Origin: Nemertoderma westbladi
Taxonomy: Eukaryota; Xenacoelomorpha; Nemertodermatida; Nemertodermatidae
Assembly (NCBI GenBank): GCA_032718475.1
Contig: JAUCBJ010006714.1
Span: 101,162-165,161, forward strand
Direction: 5' to 3'
DNA: 64,000 nt
The notes below the pieces were generated by a model. It worked only from the letters and a program-made list of their open reading frames with translations. It ran no database searches and was not told the DNA's origin. Shown piece by piece: positions 1 through 14,500 of this stretch. Numbering within the stretch: position 1 is the stretch's first letter; every line of letters begins with the position of its first letter. A program made the position numbers and the translations under genes.

Positions 1-215
1 GTTTTAGCCACTAACCGTAATGTAACAACATCTACGCGTTTTAGTTTTAGCCACTATCCGTAATGTAACAACATCTACGCGTTTTAGTTTTAGCCACTAA
101 CCGTAATGTAACAACGTCTACGCGTTTTAGTTTTAGCCACTATCCGTAATGTAACAACATCTACGCGTTTTAGTTTTAGCCACTATCCGTAATGTAACAA
201 CATCTACGCGTTTTA

Positions 216-3200
216 GTTTTAGCCACTAACCGTAATGTAACAACGTCTACGCGTTTTAGTTTTAGCCACTATCCGTAATGTAACAACATCTACGCGTTTT
301 AGTTTTAGCCACTATCCGTAATGTAACAACATCTACGCGTTTTAGTTTTAGCCACTATCCGTAATGTAACAACATCTACGCGTTTTAGTTTTAGCCACTA
401 ACCGTAATGTCACGACGTCTACGCGTTTTAGTTTTAGCCACTATCCGTAATGTAACAACGTCTACGCGTTTTAGTTTTAGCCACTATCCGTAATGTAACA
501 ACGTCTACGCGTTTTAGTTTTAGCCACTATCCGTAATGTAACAACGTCTACGCGTTTTAGTTTTAGCCACTAACCGTAATGTAACAACGTCTACGCGTTT
601 TAGTTTTAGCCACTATCCGTAATGTAACAACATCTACGCGTTTTAGTTTTAGCCACTATCCGTAATGTAACAACATCTACGCGTTTTAGTTTTAGCCACT
701 ATCCGTAATGTAACAACATCTACGCGTTTTAGTTTTAGCCACTAACCGTAATGTCACGACGTCTACGCGTTTTAGTTTTAGCCACTATCCGTAATGTAAC
801 AACGTCTACGCGTTTTAGTTTTAGCCACTATCCGTAATGTAACAACGTCTACGCGTTTTAGTTTTAGCCACTATCCGTAATGTCCCAACGTCTACGCGTT
901 TTAGTTTTAGCCACTATCCGTAATGTAACAACATCTATGCGTTTTAGTTTTAGCCACTATCCGTAATGTAACAACATCTACGCGTTTTAGTTTTAGCCAC
1001 TATCCGTAATGTAACAACATCTACGCGTTTTAGTTTTAGCCACTATCCGTAATGTAACAACATCTACGCGTTTTAGTTTTAGCCACTATCCGTAATGTAA
1101 CAACATCTACGCGTTTTAGTTTTAGCCACTAACCGTAATGTCACGACGTCTACGCGTTTTAGTTTTAGCCACTATCCGTAATGTAACAACATCTACGCGT
1201 TTTAGTTTTAGCCACTATCCGTAATGTCCCAACGTCTACGCGTTTTAGTTTTAGCCACTATCCGTAATGTAACAACATCTACGCGTTTTAGTTTTAGCCA
1301 CTATCCGTAATGTAACAACATCTACGCGTTTTAGTTTTAGCCACTATCCGTAATGTAACAACATCTACGCGTTTTAGTTTTAGCCACTAACCGTAATGTC
1401 ACGACGTCTACGCGTTTTAGTTTTAGCCACTATCCGTAATGTCCCAACGTCTACGCGTTTTAGTTTTAGCCACTATCCGTAATGTAACAACATCTACGCG
1501 TTTTAGTTTTAGCCACTAACCGTAATGTCACGACGTCTACGCGTTTTAGTTTTAGCCACTAACCGTAATGTAACAACGTCTACGCGTTTTAGTTTTAGCC
1601 ACTATCCGTAATGTAACAACATCTACGCGTTTTAGTTTTAGCCACTAACCGTAATGTAACAACGTCTACGCGTTTTAGTTTTAGCCACTATCCGTAATGT
1701 CACAACATCTACGCGTTTTAGTTTTAGCCACTAACCGTAATGTAACAACGTCTACGCGTTTTAGTTTTAGCCACTATCCGTAATGTCACAACATCTACGC
1801 GTTTTAGTTTTAGCCACTAACCGTAATGTCACAACGTCTACACGTTTTAGTTTTAGCCACTATCCGTAATGTCCCAACGTCTACGCGTTTTAGTTTTAGC
1901 CACTATCCGTAATGTAACAACATCTACGCGTTTTAGTTTTAGCCACTAACCGTAATGTAACAACGTCTACGCGTTTTAGTTTTAGCCACTATCCGTAATG
2001 TCACAACATCTACGCGTTTTAGTTTTAGCCACTAACCGTAATGTCACAACGTCTACGCGTTTTAGTTTTAGCCACTAACCGTAATGTCACGACGTCTACG
2101 CGTTTTAGTTTTAGCCACTATCCGTAATGTCACAACATCTACGCGTTTTAGTTTTAGCCACTATCCGTAATGTAACAACGTCTACGCGTTTTAGTTTTAG
2201 CCACTAACCGTAATGTCACAACGTCTACGCGTTTTAGTTTTAGCCACTATCCGTAATGTAACAACGTCTACGCGTTTTAGTTTTAGCCACTAACCGTAAT
2301 GTCACGACGTCTACGCGTTTTAGTTTTAGCCACTAACCGTAATGTCACGACGTCAACGCGTTTTAGTTTTAGCCACTATCCGTAATGTAACAACGTCTAC
2401 GCGTTTTAGTTTTAGCCACTATCCGTAATGTAACAACGTCTACGCGTTTTAGTTTTAGCCACTATCCGTAATGTAACAACATCTACGCGTTTTAGTTTTA
2501 GCCACTATCCGTAATGTCACAACGTCTACGCGTTTTAGTTTTAGCCACTAACCGTAATGTCACGACGTCTACGCGTTTTAGTTTTAGCCACTATCCGTAA
2601 TGTCCCAACGTCTACGCGTTTTAGTTTTAGCCACTATCCGTAATGTAACAACGTCTACGCGTTTTAGTTTTAGCCACTATCCGTAATGTAACAACGTCTA
2701 CGCGTTTTAGTTTTAGCCACTATCCGTAATGTAACAACGTCTACGCGTTTTAGTTTTAGCCACTATCCGTAATGTAACAACGTCTACGCGTTTTAGTTTT
2801 AGCCACTATCCGTAATGTAACAACATCTACGCGTTTTAGTTTTAGCCACTATCCGTAATGTAACAACGTCTACGCGTTTTAGTTTTAGCCACTATCCGTA
2901 ATGTAACAACATCTACGCGTTTTAGTTTTAGCCACTATCCGTAATGTAACAACATCTACGCGTTTTAGTTTTAGCCACTATCCGTAATGTCACAACGTCT
3001 ACGCGTTTTAGTTTTAGCCACTATCCGTAATGTAACAACGTCTACGCGTTTTAGTTTTAGCCACTATCCGTAATGTAACAACGTCTACGCGTTTTAGTTT
3101 TAGCCACTATCCGTAATGTAACAACGTCTACGCGTTTTAGTTTTAGCCACTATCCGTAATGTAACAACGTCTACGCGTTTTAGTTTTAGCCACTATCCGT

Positions 3201-4988
3201 AATGTAACAACGTCTACGCGTTTTAGTTTTAGCCACTATCCGTAATGTAACAACGTCTACGCGTTTTAGTTTTAGCCACTAACCGTAATGTAACAACGTC
3301 TACGTGTTTTAGTTTTAGCCACTATCCGTAATGTCACGACGTCTACGCGTTTTAGTTTTAGCCACTATCCGTAATGTAACAACATCTACGTGTTTTAGTT
3401 TTAGCCACTAACCGTAATGTAACAACGTCTACGCGTTTTAGTTTTAGCCACTAACCGTAATGTCACAACGTCTACGCGTTTTAGTTTTAGCCACTATCCG
3501 TAATGTCCCAACGTCTACGCGTTTTAGTTTTAGCCACTATCCGTAATGTAACAACATCTACGCGTTTTAGTTTTAGCCACTATCCGTAATGTCCCAACGT
3601 CTACGCGTTTTAGTTTTAGCCACTATCCGTAATGTAACAACATCTACGCGTTTTAGTTTTAGCCACTATCCGTAATGTCCCAACGTCTACGCGTTTTAGT
3701 TTTAGCCACTATCCGTAATGTCCCAACGTCTACGCGTTTTAGTTTTAGCCACTATCCGTAATGTAACAACATCTACGCGTTTTAGTTTTAGCCACTATCC
3801 GTAATGTCCCAACGTCTACGCGTTTTAGTTTTAGCCACTATCCGTAATGTAACAACGTCTACGCGTTTTAGTTTTAGCCACTATCCGTAATGTAACAACA
3901 TCTACGCGTTTTAGTTTTAGCCACTATCCGTAATGTAACAACGTCTACGCGTTTTAGTTTTAGCCACTATCCGTAATGTCCCAACGTCTACGCGTTTTAG
4001 TTTTAGCCACTATCCGTAATGTAACAACATCTACGCGTTTTAGTTTTAGCCACTATCCGTAATGTCCCAACGTCTACGCGTTTTAGTTTTAGCCACTATC
4101 CGTAATGTAACAACATCTACGCGTTTTAGTTTTAGCCACTAACCGTAATGTCACGACGTCTACGCGTTTTAGTTTTAGCCACTAACCGTAATGTAACAAC
4201 GTCTACGCGTTTTAGTTTTAGCCACTATCCGTAATGTAACAACGTCTACGCGTTTTAGTTTTAGCCACTATCCGTAATGTAACAACGTCTACGCGTTTTA
4301 GTTTTAGCCACTAACCGTAATGTCACGACGTCTACGCGTTTTAGTTTTAGCCACTAACCGTAATGTAACAACGTCTACGCGTTTTAGTTTTAGCCACTAT
4401 CCGTAATGTAACAACATCTACGCGTTTTAGTTTTAGCCACTAACCGTAATGTCACAACGTCTACGCGTTTTAGTTTTAGCCACTAACCGTAATGTCACGA
4501 CGTCTACGCGTTTTAGTTTTAGCCACTATCCGTAATGTAACAACGTCTACGCGTTTTAGTTTTAGCCACTATCCGTAATGTAACAACATCTACGCGTTTT
4601 AGTTTTAGCCACTATCCGTAATGTAACAACGTCTACGCGTTTTAGTTTTAGCCACTATCCGTAATGTAACAACATCTACGTGTTTTAGTTTTAGCCACTA
4701 TCCGTAATGTAACAACATCTACGCGTTTTAGTTTTAGCCACTATCCGTAATGTAACAACGTCTACGCGTTTTAGTTTTAGCCACTATCCGTAATGTAACA
4801 ACATCTACGCGTTTTAGTTTTAGCCACTATCCGTAATGTAACAACGTCTACGCGTTTTAGTTTTAGCCACTATCCGTAATGTAACAACATCTACGCGTTT
4901 TAGTTTTAGCCACTATCCGTAATGTAACAACGTCTACGCGTTTTAGTTTTAGCCACTATCCGTAATGTAACAACGTCTACGCGTTTTA
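216..4988. repeat. Long-range higher-order repeat, copy 1 (111 units)
   Basis: The order of unit variants here is repeated at 11,567-16,898. Rare markers line up: a TCAACGCG unit at about 2,351 matches one at 13,702 (offset 264 units less one base), a TACGTG at 3,301 matches 15,125 (275 units less one base), and a TACGTG unit at about 4,681 matches 16,591 (277 units less one base). The one missing base is the 42-bp unit at 5,935. The copy boundaries were set by eye, where the variant order stops matching; the left edge is clear because the unit at 173 differs from the unit at 11,524. Confidence 0.8.
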
Positions 4989-5934
4989 GTTTTAGCCACT
5001 ATCCGTAATGTAACAACATCTACGCGTTTTAGTTTTAGCCACTATCCGTAATGTAACAACGTCTACACGTTTTAGTTTTAGCCACTATCCGTAATGTAAC
5101 AACATCTACGCGTTTTAGTTTTAGCCACTATCCGTAATGTAACAACATCTACGCGTTTTAGTTTTAGCCACTATCCGTAATGTAACAACATCTACGCGTT
5201 TTAGTTTTAGCCACTATCCGTAATGTCACGACGTCTACGCGTTTTAGTTTTAGCCACTATCCGTAATGTCACGACGTCTACGCGTTTTAGTTTTAGCCAC
5301 TAACCGTAATGTAACAACATCTACGCGTTTTAGTTTTAGCCACTATCCGTAATGTAACAACGTCTACGCGTTTTAGTTTTAGCCACTATCCGTAATGTAA
5401 CAACGTCTACGCGTTTTAGTTTTAGCCACTATCCGTAATGTAACAACGTCTACGCGTTTTAGTTTTAGCCACTATCCGTAATGTAACAACGTCTACGCGT
5501 TTTAGTTTTAGCCACCAACCGTAATGTCACAACGTCTACGCGTTTTAGTTTTAGCCACTAACCGTAATGTCCCAACGTCTACGCGTTTTAGTTTTAGCCA
5601 CTATCCGTAATGTAACAACGTCTACGCGTTTTAGTTTTAGCCACTATCCGTAATGTAACAACGTCTACGCGTTTTAGTTTTAGCCACTATCCGTAATGTA
5701 ACAACGTCTACGCGTTTTAGTTTTAGCCACTATCCGTAATGTAACAACGTCTACGCGTTTTAGTTTTAGCCACTATCCGTAATGTAACAACATCTACGCG
5801 TTTTAGTTTTAGCCACCAACCGTAATGTCACGACGTCAACGCCTTTTAGTTTTAGCCACTATCCGTAATGTCCCAACGTCTACGCGTTTTAGTTTTAGCC
5901 ACTATCCGTAATGTCACAACGTCTACGCGTTTTA

Positions 5935-5976
5935 GTTTTAGCCACTATCCGTAATGTAACAACGTCTACGGTTTTA
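5935..5976. repeat. Single 42-bp satellite unit
   Basis: One base is missing at the end of the TACGCG block, which reads TACG followed directly by GTTTTAG. It is the only length variant in the first 39 kb, so it is a unique landmark for assembly checks and for dating duplications. Confidence 0.95.
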
Positions 5977-7051
5977 GTTTTAGCCACTATCCGTAATGTA
6001 ACAACATCTACGCGTTTTAGTTTTAGCCACTATCCGTAATGTCACAACGTCTACGCGTTTTAGTTTTAGCCACTATCCGTAATGTAACAACGTCTACACG
6101 TTTTAGTTTTAGCCACTATCCGTAATGTCACAACGTCTACGCGTTTTAGTTTTAGCCACTATCCGTAATGTCACAACGTCTACGCGTTTTAGTTTTAGCC
6201 ACTAACCGTAATGTCACAACGTCTACGCGTTTTAGTTTTAGCCACTAACCGTAATGTCACAACGTCTACGCGTTTTAGTTTTAGCCACTAACCGTAATGT
6301 CACAACGTCTACGCGTTTTAGTTTTAGCCACTATCCGTAATGTAACAACGTCTACGCGTTTTAGTTTTAGCCACTATCCGTAATGTAACAACGTCTACGC
6401 GTTTTAGTTTTAGCCACTATCCGTAATGTAACAACGTCTACGCGTTTTAGTTTTAGCCACTATCCGTAATGTAACAACGTCTACGCGTTTTAGTTTTAGC
6501 CACTATCCGTAATGTAACAACATCTACGCGTTTTAGTTTTAGCCACTATCCGTAATGTCACAACGTCTACGCGTTTTAGTTTTAGCCACTATCCGTAATG
6601 TAACAACGTCTACACGTTTTAGTTTTAGCCACCAACCGTAATGTCACAACGTCTACGCGTTTTAGTTTTAGCCACTATCCGTAATGTCACAACGTCTACG
6701 CGTTTTAGTTTTAGCCACTAACCGTAATGTCACAACGTCTACGCGTTTTAGTTTTAGCCACTAACCGTAATGTCACAACGTCTACGCGTTTTAGTTTTAG
6801 CCACTATCCGTAATGTAACAACGTCTACGCGTTTTAGTTTTAGCCACTATCCGTAATGTAACAACGTCTACGCGTTTTAGTTTTAGCCACTATCCGTAAT
6901 GTAACAACGTCTACGCGTTTTAGTTTTAGCCACTATCCGTAATGTAACAACGTCTACGCGTTTTAGTTTTAGCCACTATCCGTAATGTAACAACGTCTAC
7001 GCGTTTTAGTTTTAGCCACTAACCGTAATGTCACGACGTCTACGCGTTTTA

Positions 7052-7567
7052 GTTTTAGCCACTATCCGTAATGTAACAACGTCTACACGTTTTAGTTTTA
7101 GCCACCAACCGTAATGTCACAACGTCTACGCGTTTTAGTTTTAGCCACCAACCGTAATGTCACAACGTCTACGCGTTTTAGTTTTAGCCACTATCCGTAA
7201 TGTAACAACGTCTACACGTTTTAGTTTTAGCCACCAACCGTAATGTCACAACGTCTACGCGTTTTAGTTTTAGCCACCAACCGTAATGTCACAACGTCTA
7301 CGCGTTTTAGTTTTAGCCACTATCCGTAATGTAACAACGTCTACACGTTTTAGTTTTAGCCACCAACCGTAATGTCACAACGTCTACGCGTTTTAGTTTT
7401 AGCCACCAACCGTAATGTCACAACGTCTACGCGTTTTAGTTTTAGCCACTATCCGTAATGTAACAACGTCTACACGTTTTAGTTTTAGCCACCAACCGTA
7501 ATGTCACAACGTCTACGCGTTTTAGTTTTAGCCACCAACCGTAATGTCACAACGTCTACGCGTTTTA
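7052..7567. repeat. 129-bp (three-unit) higher-order repeat, four copies
   Basis: The unit order is: CTATCC with AACAACG and TACACG, then two CCAACC units with CACAACG and TACGCG. This triplet occurs four times in a row (units starting 7,052, 7,181, 7,310 and 7,439), giving 4 x 129 = 516 bp, and then ends abruptly at 7,568. Confidence 0.93.
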
Positions 7568-8814
7568 GTTTTAGCCACTATCCGTAATGTCACAACGTCT
7601 ACGCGTTTTAGTTTTAGCCACTAACCGTAATGTAACAACGTCTACGCGTTTTAGTTTTAGCCACTATCCGTAATGTAACAACATCTACGCGTTTTAGTTT
7701 TAGCCACTAACCGTAATGTCACGACGTCTACGCGTTTTAGTTTTAGCCACTATCCGTAATGTAACAACGTCTACGCGTTTTAGTTTTAGCCACTAACCGT
7801 AATGTAACAACATCTACGCGTTTTAGTTTTAGCCACTAACCGTAATGTCACAACGTCTACGCGTTTTAGTTTTAGCCACTATCCGTAATGTAACAACGTC
7901 TACGCGTTTTAGTTTTAGCCACTATCCGTAATGTAACAACGTCTACGCGTTTTAGTTTTAGCCACTAACCGTAATGTCACGACGTCTACGCGTTTTAGTT
8001 TTAGCCACTATCCGTAATGTCCCAACGTCTACGCGTTTTAGTTTTAGCCACTAACCGTAATGTCACAACGTCTACGCGTTTTAGTTTTAGCCACTAACCG
8101 TAATGTCACAACGTCTACGCGTTTTAGTTTTAGCCACTAACCGTAATGTCACAACGTCTACGCGTTTTAGTTTTAGCCACTATCCGTAATGTCCCAACGT
8201 CTACGCGTTTTAGTTTTAGCCACTATCCGTAATGTAACAACGTCTACGCGTTTTAGTTTTAGCCACTATCCGTAATGTAACAACGTCTACGCGTTTTAGT
8301 TTTAGCCACTAACCGTAATGTCACAACGTCTACGCGTTTTAGTTTTAGCCACTATCCGTAATGTAACAACATCTACGCGTTTTAGTTTTAGCCACTAACC
8401 GTAATGTAACAACGTCTACGCGTTTTAGTTTTAGCCACTAACCGTAATGTAACAACGTCTACGCGTTTTAGTTTTAGCCACTAACCGTAATGTCACAACG
8501 TCTACGCGTTTTAGTTTTAGCCACTATCCGTAATGTAACAACGTCTACGCGTTTTAGTTTTAGCCACTATCCGTAATGTAACAACATCTACGCGTTTTAG
8601 TTTTAGCCACTATCCGTAATGTCCCAACGTCTACGCGTTTTAGTTTTAGCCACTAACCGTAATGTCACGACGTCTACGCGTTTTAGTTTTAGCCACTATC
8701 CGTAATGTCCCAACGTCTACGCGTTTTAGTTTTAGCCACTATCCGTAATGTCCCAACGTCTACGCGTTTTAGTTTTAGCCACTATCCGTAATGTAACAAC
8801 GTCTACGCGTTTTA

Positions 8815-9545
8815 GTTTTAGCCACTAACCGTAATGTCACAACGTCTACGCGTTTTAGTTTTAGCCACTAACCGTAATGTCACAACGTCTACGCGTTTTA
8901 GTTTTAGCCACTATCCGTAATGTAACAACGTCTACGCGTTTTAGTTTTAGCCACTATCCGTAATGTAACAACATCTACGCGTTTTAGTTTTAGCCACTAT
9001 CCGTAATGTCCCAACGTCTACGCGTTTTAGTTTTAGCCACTAACCGTAATGTCACGACGTCTACGCGTTTTAGTTTTAGCCACTATCCGTAATGTCCCAA
9101 CGTCTACGCGTTTTAGTTTTAGCCACTATCCGTAATGTCCCAACGTCTACGCGTTTTAGTTTTAGCCACTATCCGTAATGTAACAACGTCTACGCGTTTT
9201 AGTTTTAGCCACTAACCGTAATGTCACAACGTCTACGCGTTTTAGTTTTAGCCACTATCCGTAATGTCCCAACGTCTACGCGTTTTAGTTTTAGCCACTA
9301 TCCGTAATGTAACAACGTCTACGCGTTTTAGTTTTAGCCACTATCCGTAATGTAACAACATCTACGCGTTTTAGTTTTAGCCACTATCCGTAATGTCACA
9401 ACGTTTAAGCGTTTTAGTTTTAGCCACTATCCGTAATGTAACAACATCTACGCGTTTTAGTTTTAGCCACTATCCGTAATGTAACAACGTCTACGCGTTT
9501 TAGTTTTAGCCACTATCCGTAATGTCCCAACGTCTACGCGTTTTA
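8815..9545. repeat. 17-unit block, first copy (47-unit displacement)
   Basis: Seventeen units in this order reappear at 10,836-11,566, displaced by 2,021 bp (47 x 43). The rare GTTTAAGCG unit near 9,403 and its partner near 11,424 anchor the match; I saw this variant nowhere else in the window. Confidence 0.88.
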
Positions 9546-10405
9546 GTTTTAGCCACTATCCGTAATGTAACAACATCTACGCGTTTTAGTTTTAGCCACT
9601 ATCCGTAATGTCACAACGTCTACGCGTTTTAGTTTTAGCCACTAACCGTAATGTCCCAACGTCTACGCGTTTTAGTTTTAGCCACTATCCGTAATGTAAC
9701 AACATCTACGCGTTTTAGTTTTAGCCACTATCCGTAATGTCACAACGTCTACGCGTTTTAGTTTTAGCCACTATCCGTAATGTCCCAACGTCTACGCGTT
9801 TTAGTTTTAGCCACTATCCGTAATGTAACAACATCTACGCGTTTTAGTTTTAGCCACTATCCGTAATGTCACAACGTCTACGCCTTTTAGTTTTAGCCAC
9901 TATCCGTAATGTCCCAACGTCTACGCGTTTTAGTTTTAGCCACTATCCGTAATGTAACAACATCTACGCGTTTTAGTTTTAGCCACTATCCGTAATGTCA
10001 CAACGTCTACGCGTTTTAGTTTTAGCCACTATCCGTAATGTCCCAACGTCTACGCGTTTTAGTTTTAGCCACTATCCGTAATGTAACAACATCTACGCGT
10101 TTTAGTTTTAGCCACTATCCGTAATGTCACAACGTCTACGCGTTTTAGTTTTAGCCACTATCCGTAATGTCCCAACGTCTACGCGTTTTAGTTTTAGCCA
10201 CTATCCGTAATGTAACAACATCTACGCGTTTTAGTTTTAGCCACTAACCGTAATGTCACGACGTCTACGCGTTTTAGTTTTAGCCACTATCCGTAATGTC
10301 CCAACGTCTACGCGTTTTAGTTTTAGCCACTATCCGTAATGTAACAACATCTACGCGTTTTAGTTTTAGCCACTAACCGTAATGTCACGACGTCTACGCG
10401 TTTTA
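9503..10405. repeat. 129-bp (three-unit) higher-order repeat, seven copies
   Basis: Units cycle through CCCAACG, AACAACAT and a CAC-type unit. The CAC-type unit is CACAACG in the first five cycles and CACGACG, on a CTAACC background, in the last two. Seven cycles fill 903 bp. Small differences between cycles, such as CTAACC at 9,632 and GCC at the end of the 9,847 unit, show the copies are not freshly made. Confidence 0.9.
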
Positions 10406-10835
10406 GTTTTAGCCACTAACCGTAATGTAACAACGTCTACGCGTTTTAGTTTTAGCCACTATCCGTAATGTAACAACATCTACGCGTTTTAGTTTTAGCC
10501 ACTAACCGTAATGTAACAACGTCTACGCGTTTTAGTTTTAGCCACTATCCGTAATGTCACAACATCTACGCGTTTTAGTTTTAGCCACTAACCGTAATGT
10601 AACAACGTCTACGCGTTTTAGTTTTAGCCACTATCCGTAATGTCACAACATCTACGCGTTTTAGTTTTAGCCACTAACCGTAATGTCACAACGTCTACGC
10701 GTTTTAGTTTTAGCCACTAACCGTAATGTAACAACGTCTACGCGTTTTAGTTTTAGCCACTATCCGTAATGTCACAACATCTACGCGTTTTAGTTTTAGC
10801 CACTAACCGTAATGTAACAACGTCTACGCGTTTTA

Positions 10836-11566
10836 GTTTTAGCCACTAACCGTAATGTCACAACGTCTACGCGTTTTAGTTTTAGCCACTAACCGTAATG
10901 TCACAACGTCTACGCGTTTTAGTTTTAGCCACTATCCGTAATGTAACAACGTCTACGCGTTTTAGTTTTAGCCACTATCCGTAATGTAACAACATCTACG
11001 CGTTTTAGTTTTAGCCACTATCCGTAATGTCCCAACGTCTACGCGTTTTAGTTTTAGCCACTAACCGTAATGTCACGACGTCTACGCGTTTTAGTTTTAG
11101 CCACTATCCGTAATGTCCCAACGTCTACGCGTTTTAGTTTTAGCCACTATCCGTAATGTCCCAACGTCTACGCGTTTTAGTTTTAGCCACTATCCGTAAT
11201 GTAACAACGTCTACGCGTTTTAGTTTTAGCCACTAACCGTAATGTCACAACGTCTACGCGTTTTAGTTTTAGCCACTATCCGTAATGTCCCAACGTCTAC
11301 GCGTTTTAGTTTTAGCCACTATCCGTAATGTAACAACGTCTACGCGTTTTAGTTTTAGCCACTATCCGTAATGTAACAACATCTACGCGTTTTAGTTTTA
11401 GCCACTATCCGTAATGTCACAACGTTTAAGCGTTTTAGTTTTAGCCACTATCCGTAATGTAACAACATCTACGCGTTTTAGTTTTAGCCACTATCCGTAA
11501 TGTAACAACGTCTACGCGTTTTAGTTTTAGCCACTATCCGTAATGTCCCAACGTCTACGCGTTTTA
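10836..11566. repeat. 17-unit block, second copy
   Basis: This repeats the unit order of 8,815-9,545, including the rare GTTTAAGCG unit. It ends exactly where copy 2 of the long-range repeat begins (11,567), so the two duplications share a junction. Confidence 0.88.
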
Positions 11567-14500
11567 GTTTTAGCCACTAACCGTAATGTAACAACGTCTA
11601 CGCGTTTTAGTTTTAGCCACTATCCGTAATGTAACAACATCTACGCGTTTTAGTTTTAGCCACTATCCGTAATGTAACAACATCTACGCGTTTTAGTTTT
11701 AGCCACTATCCGTAATGTAACAACATCTACGCGTTTTAGTTTTAGCCACTAACCGTAATGTCACGACGTCTACGCGTTTTAGTTTTAGCCACTATCCGTA
11801 ATGTAACAACGTCTACGCGTTTTAGTTTTAGCCACTATCCGTAATGTAACAACGTCTACGCGTTTTAGTTTTAGCCACTATCCGTAATGTAACAACGTCT
11901 ACGCGTTTTAGTTTTAGCCACTAACCGTAATGTAACAACGTCTACGCGTTTTAGTTTTAGCCACTATCCGTAATGTAACAACATCTACGCGTTTTAGTTT
12001 TAGCCACTATCCGTAATGTAACAACATCTACGCGTTTTAGTTTTAGCCACTATCCGTAATGTAACAACATCTACGCGTTTTAGTTTTAGCCACTAACCGT
12101 AATGTCACGACGTCTACGCGTTTTAGTTTTAGCCACTATCCGTAATGTAACAACGTCTACGCGTTTTAGTTTTAGCCACTATCCGTAATGTAACAACGTC
12201 TACGCGTTTTAGTTTTAGCCACTATCCGTAATGTCCCAACGTCTACGCGTTTTAGTTTTAGCCACTATCCGTAATGTAACAACATCTACGCGTTTTAGTT
12301 TTAGCCACTATCCGTAATGTAACAACATCTACGCGTTTTAGTTTTAGCCACTATCCGTAATGTAACAACATCTACGCGTTTTAGTTTTAGCCACTATCCG
12401 TAATGTAACAACATCTACGCGTTTTAGTTTTAGCCACTATCCGTAATGTAACAACATCTACGCGTTTTAGTTTTAGCCACTAACCGTAATGTCACGACGT
12501 CTACGCGTTTTAGTTTTAGCCACTATCCGTAATGTAACAACATCTACGCGTTTTAGTTTTAGCCACTATCCGTAATGTCCCAACGTCTACGCGTTTTAGT
12601 TTTAGCCACTATCCGTAATGTAACAACATCTACGCGTTTTAGTTTTAGCCACTATCCGTAATGTAACAACATCTACGCGTTTTAGTTTTAGCCACTATCC
12701 GTAATGTAACAACATCTACGCGTTTTAGTTTTAGCCACTAACCGTAATGTCACGACGTCTACGCGTTTTAGTTTTAGCCACTATCCGTAATGTCCCAACG
12801 TCTACGCGTTTTAGTTTTAGCCACTATCCGTAATGTAACAACATCTACGCGTTTTAGTTTTAGCCACTAACCGTAATGTCACGACGTCTACGCGTTTTAG
12901 TTTTAGCCACTAACCGTAATGTAACAACGTCTACGCGTTTTAGTTTTAGCCACTATCCGTAATGTAACAACATCTACGCGTTTTAGTTTTAGCCACTAAC
13001 CGTAATGTAACAACGTCTACGCGTTTTAGTTTTAGCCACTATCCGTAATGTCACAACATCTACGCGTTTTAGTTTTAGCCACTAACCGTAATGTAACAAC
13101 GTCTACGCGTTTTAGTTTTAGCCACTATCCGTAATGTCACAACATCTACGCGTTTTAGTTTTAGCCACTAACCGTAATGTCACAACGTCTACGCGTTTTA
13201 GTTTTAGCCACTATCCGTAATGTCCCAACGTCTACGCGTTTTAGTTTTAGCCACTATCCGTAATGTAACAACATCTACGCGTTTTAGTTTTAGCCACTAA
13301 CCGTAATGTAACAACGTCTACGCGTTTTAGTTTTAGCCACTATCCGTAATGTCACAACATCTACGCGTTTTAGTTTTAGCCACTAACCGTAATGTCACAA
13401 CGTCTACGCGTTTTAGTTTTAGCCACTAACCGTAATGTCACGACGTCTACGCGTTTTAGTTTTAGCCACTATCCGTAATGTCACAACATCTACGCGTTTT
13501 AGTTTTAGCCACTATCCGTAATGTAACAACGTCTACGCGTTTTAGTTTTAGCCACTAACCGTAATGTCACAACGTCTACGCGTTTTAGTTTTAGCCACTA
13601 TCCGTAATGTAACAACGTCTACGCGTTTTAGTTTTAGCCACTAACCGTAATGTCACGACGTCTACGCGTTTTAGTTTTAGCCACTAACCGTAATGTCACG
13701 ACGTCAACGCGTTTTAGTTTTAGCCACTATCCGTAATGTAACAACGTCTACGCGTTTTAGTTTTAGCCACTATCCGTAATGTAACAACGTCTACGCGTTT
13801 TAGTTTTAGCCACTATCCGTAATGTAACAACATCTACGCGTTTTAGTTTTAGCCACTATCCGTAATGTCACAACGTCTACGCGTTTTAGTTTTAGCCACT
13901 AACCGTAATGTCACGACGTCTACGCGTTTTAGTTTTAGCCACTATCCGTAATGTCCCAACGTCTACGCGTTTTAGTTTTAGCCACTATCCGTAATGTAAC
14001 AACGTCTACGCGTTTTAGTTTTAGCCACTATCCGTAATGTAACAACGTCTACGCGTTTTAGTTTTAGCCACTATCCGTAATGTAACAACGTCTACGCGTT
14101 TTAGTTTTAGCCACTATCCGTAATGTAACAACGTCTACGCGTTTTAGTTTTAGCCACTATCCGTAATGTAACAACATCTACGCGTTTTAGTTTTAGCCAC
14201 TATCCGTAATGTAACAACATCTACGCGTTTTAGTTTTAGCCACTATCCGTAATGTAACAACATCTACGCGTTTTAGTTTTAGCCACTATCCGTAATGTCA
14301 CAACGTCTACGCGTTTTAGTTTTAGCCACTATCCGTAATGTAACAACGTCTACGCGTTTTAGTTTTAGCCACTATCCGTAATGTAACAACGTCTACGCGT
14401 TTTAGTTTTAGCCACTATCCGTAATGTAACAACGTCTACGCGTTTTAGTTTTAGCCACTATCCGTAATGTCCCAACGTCTACGCGTTTTAGTTTTAGCCA

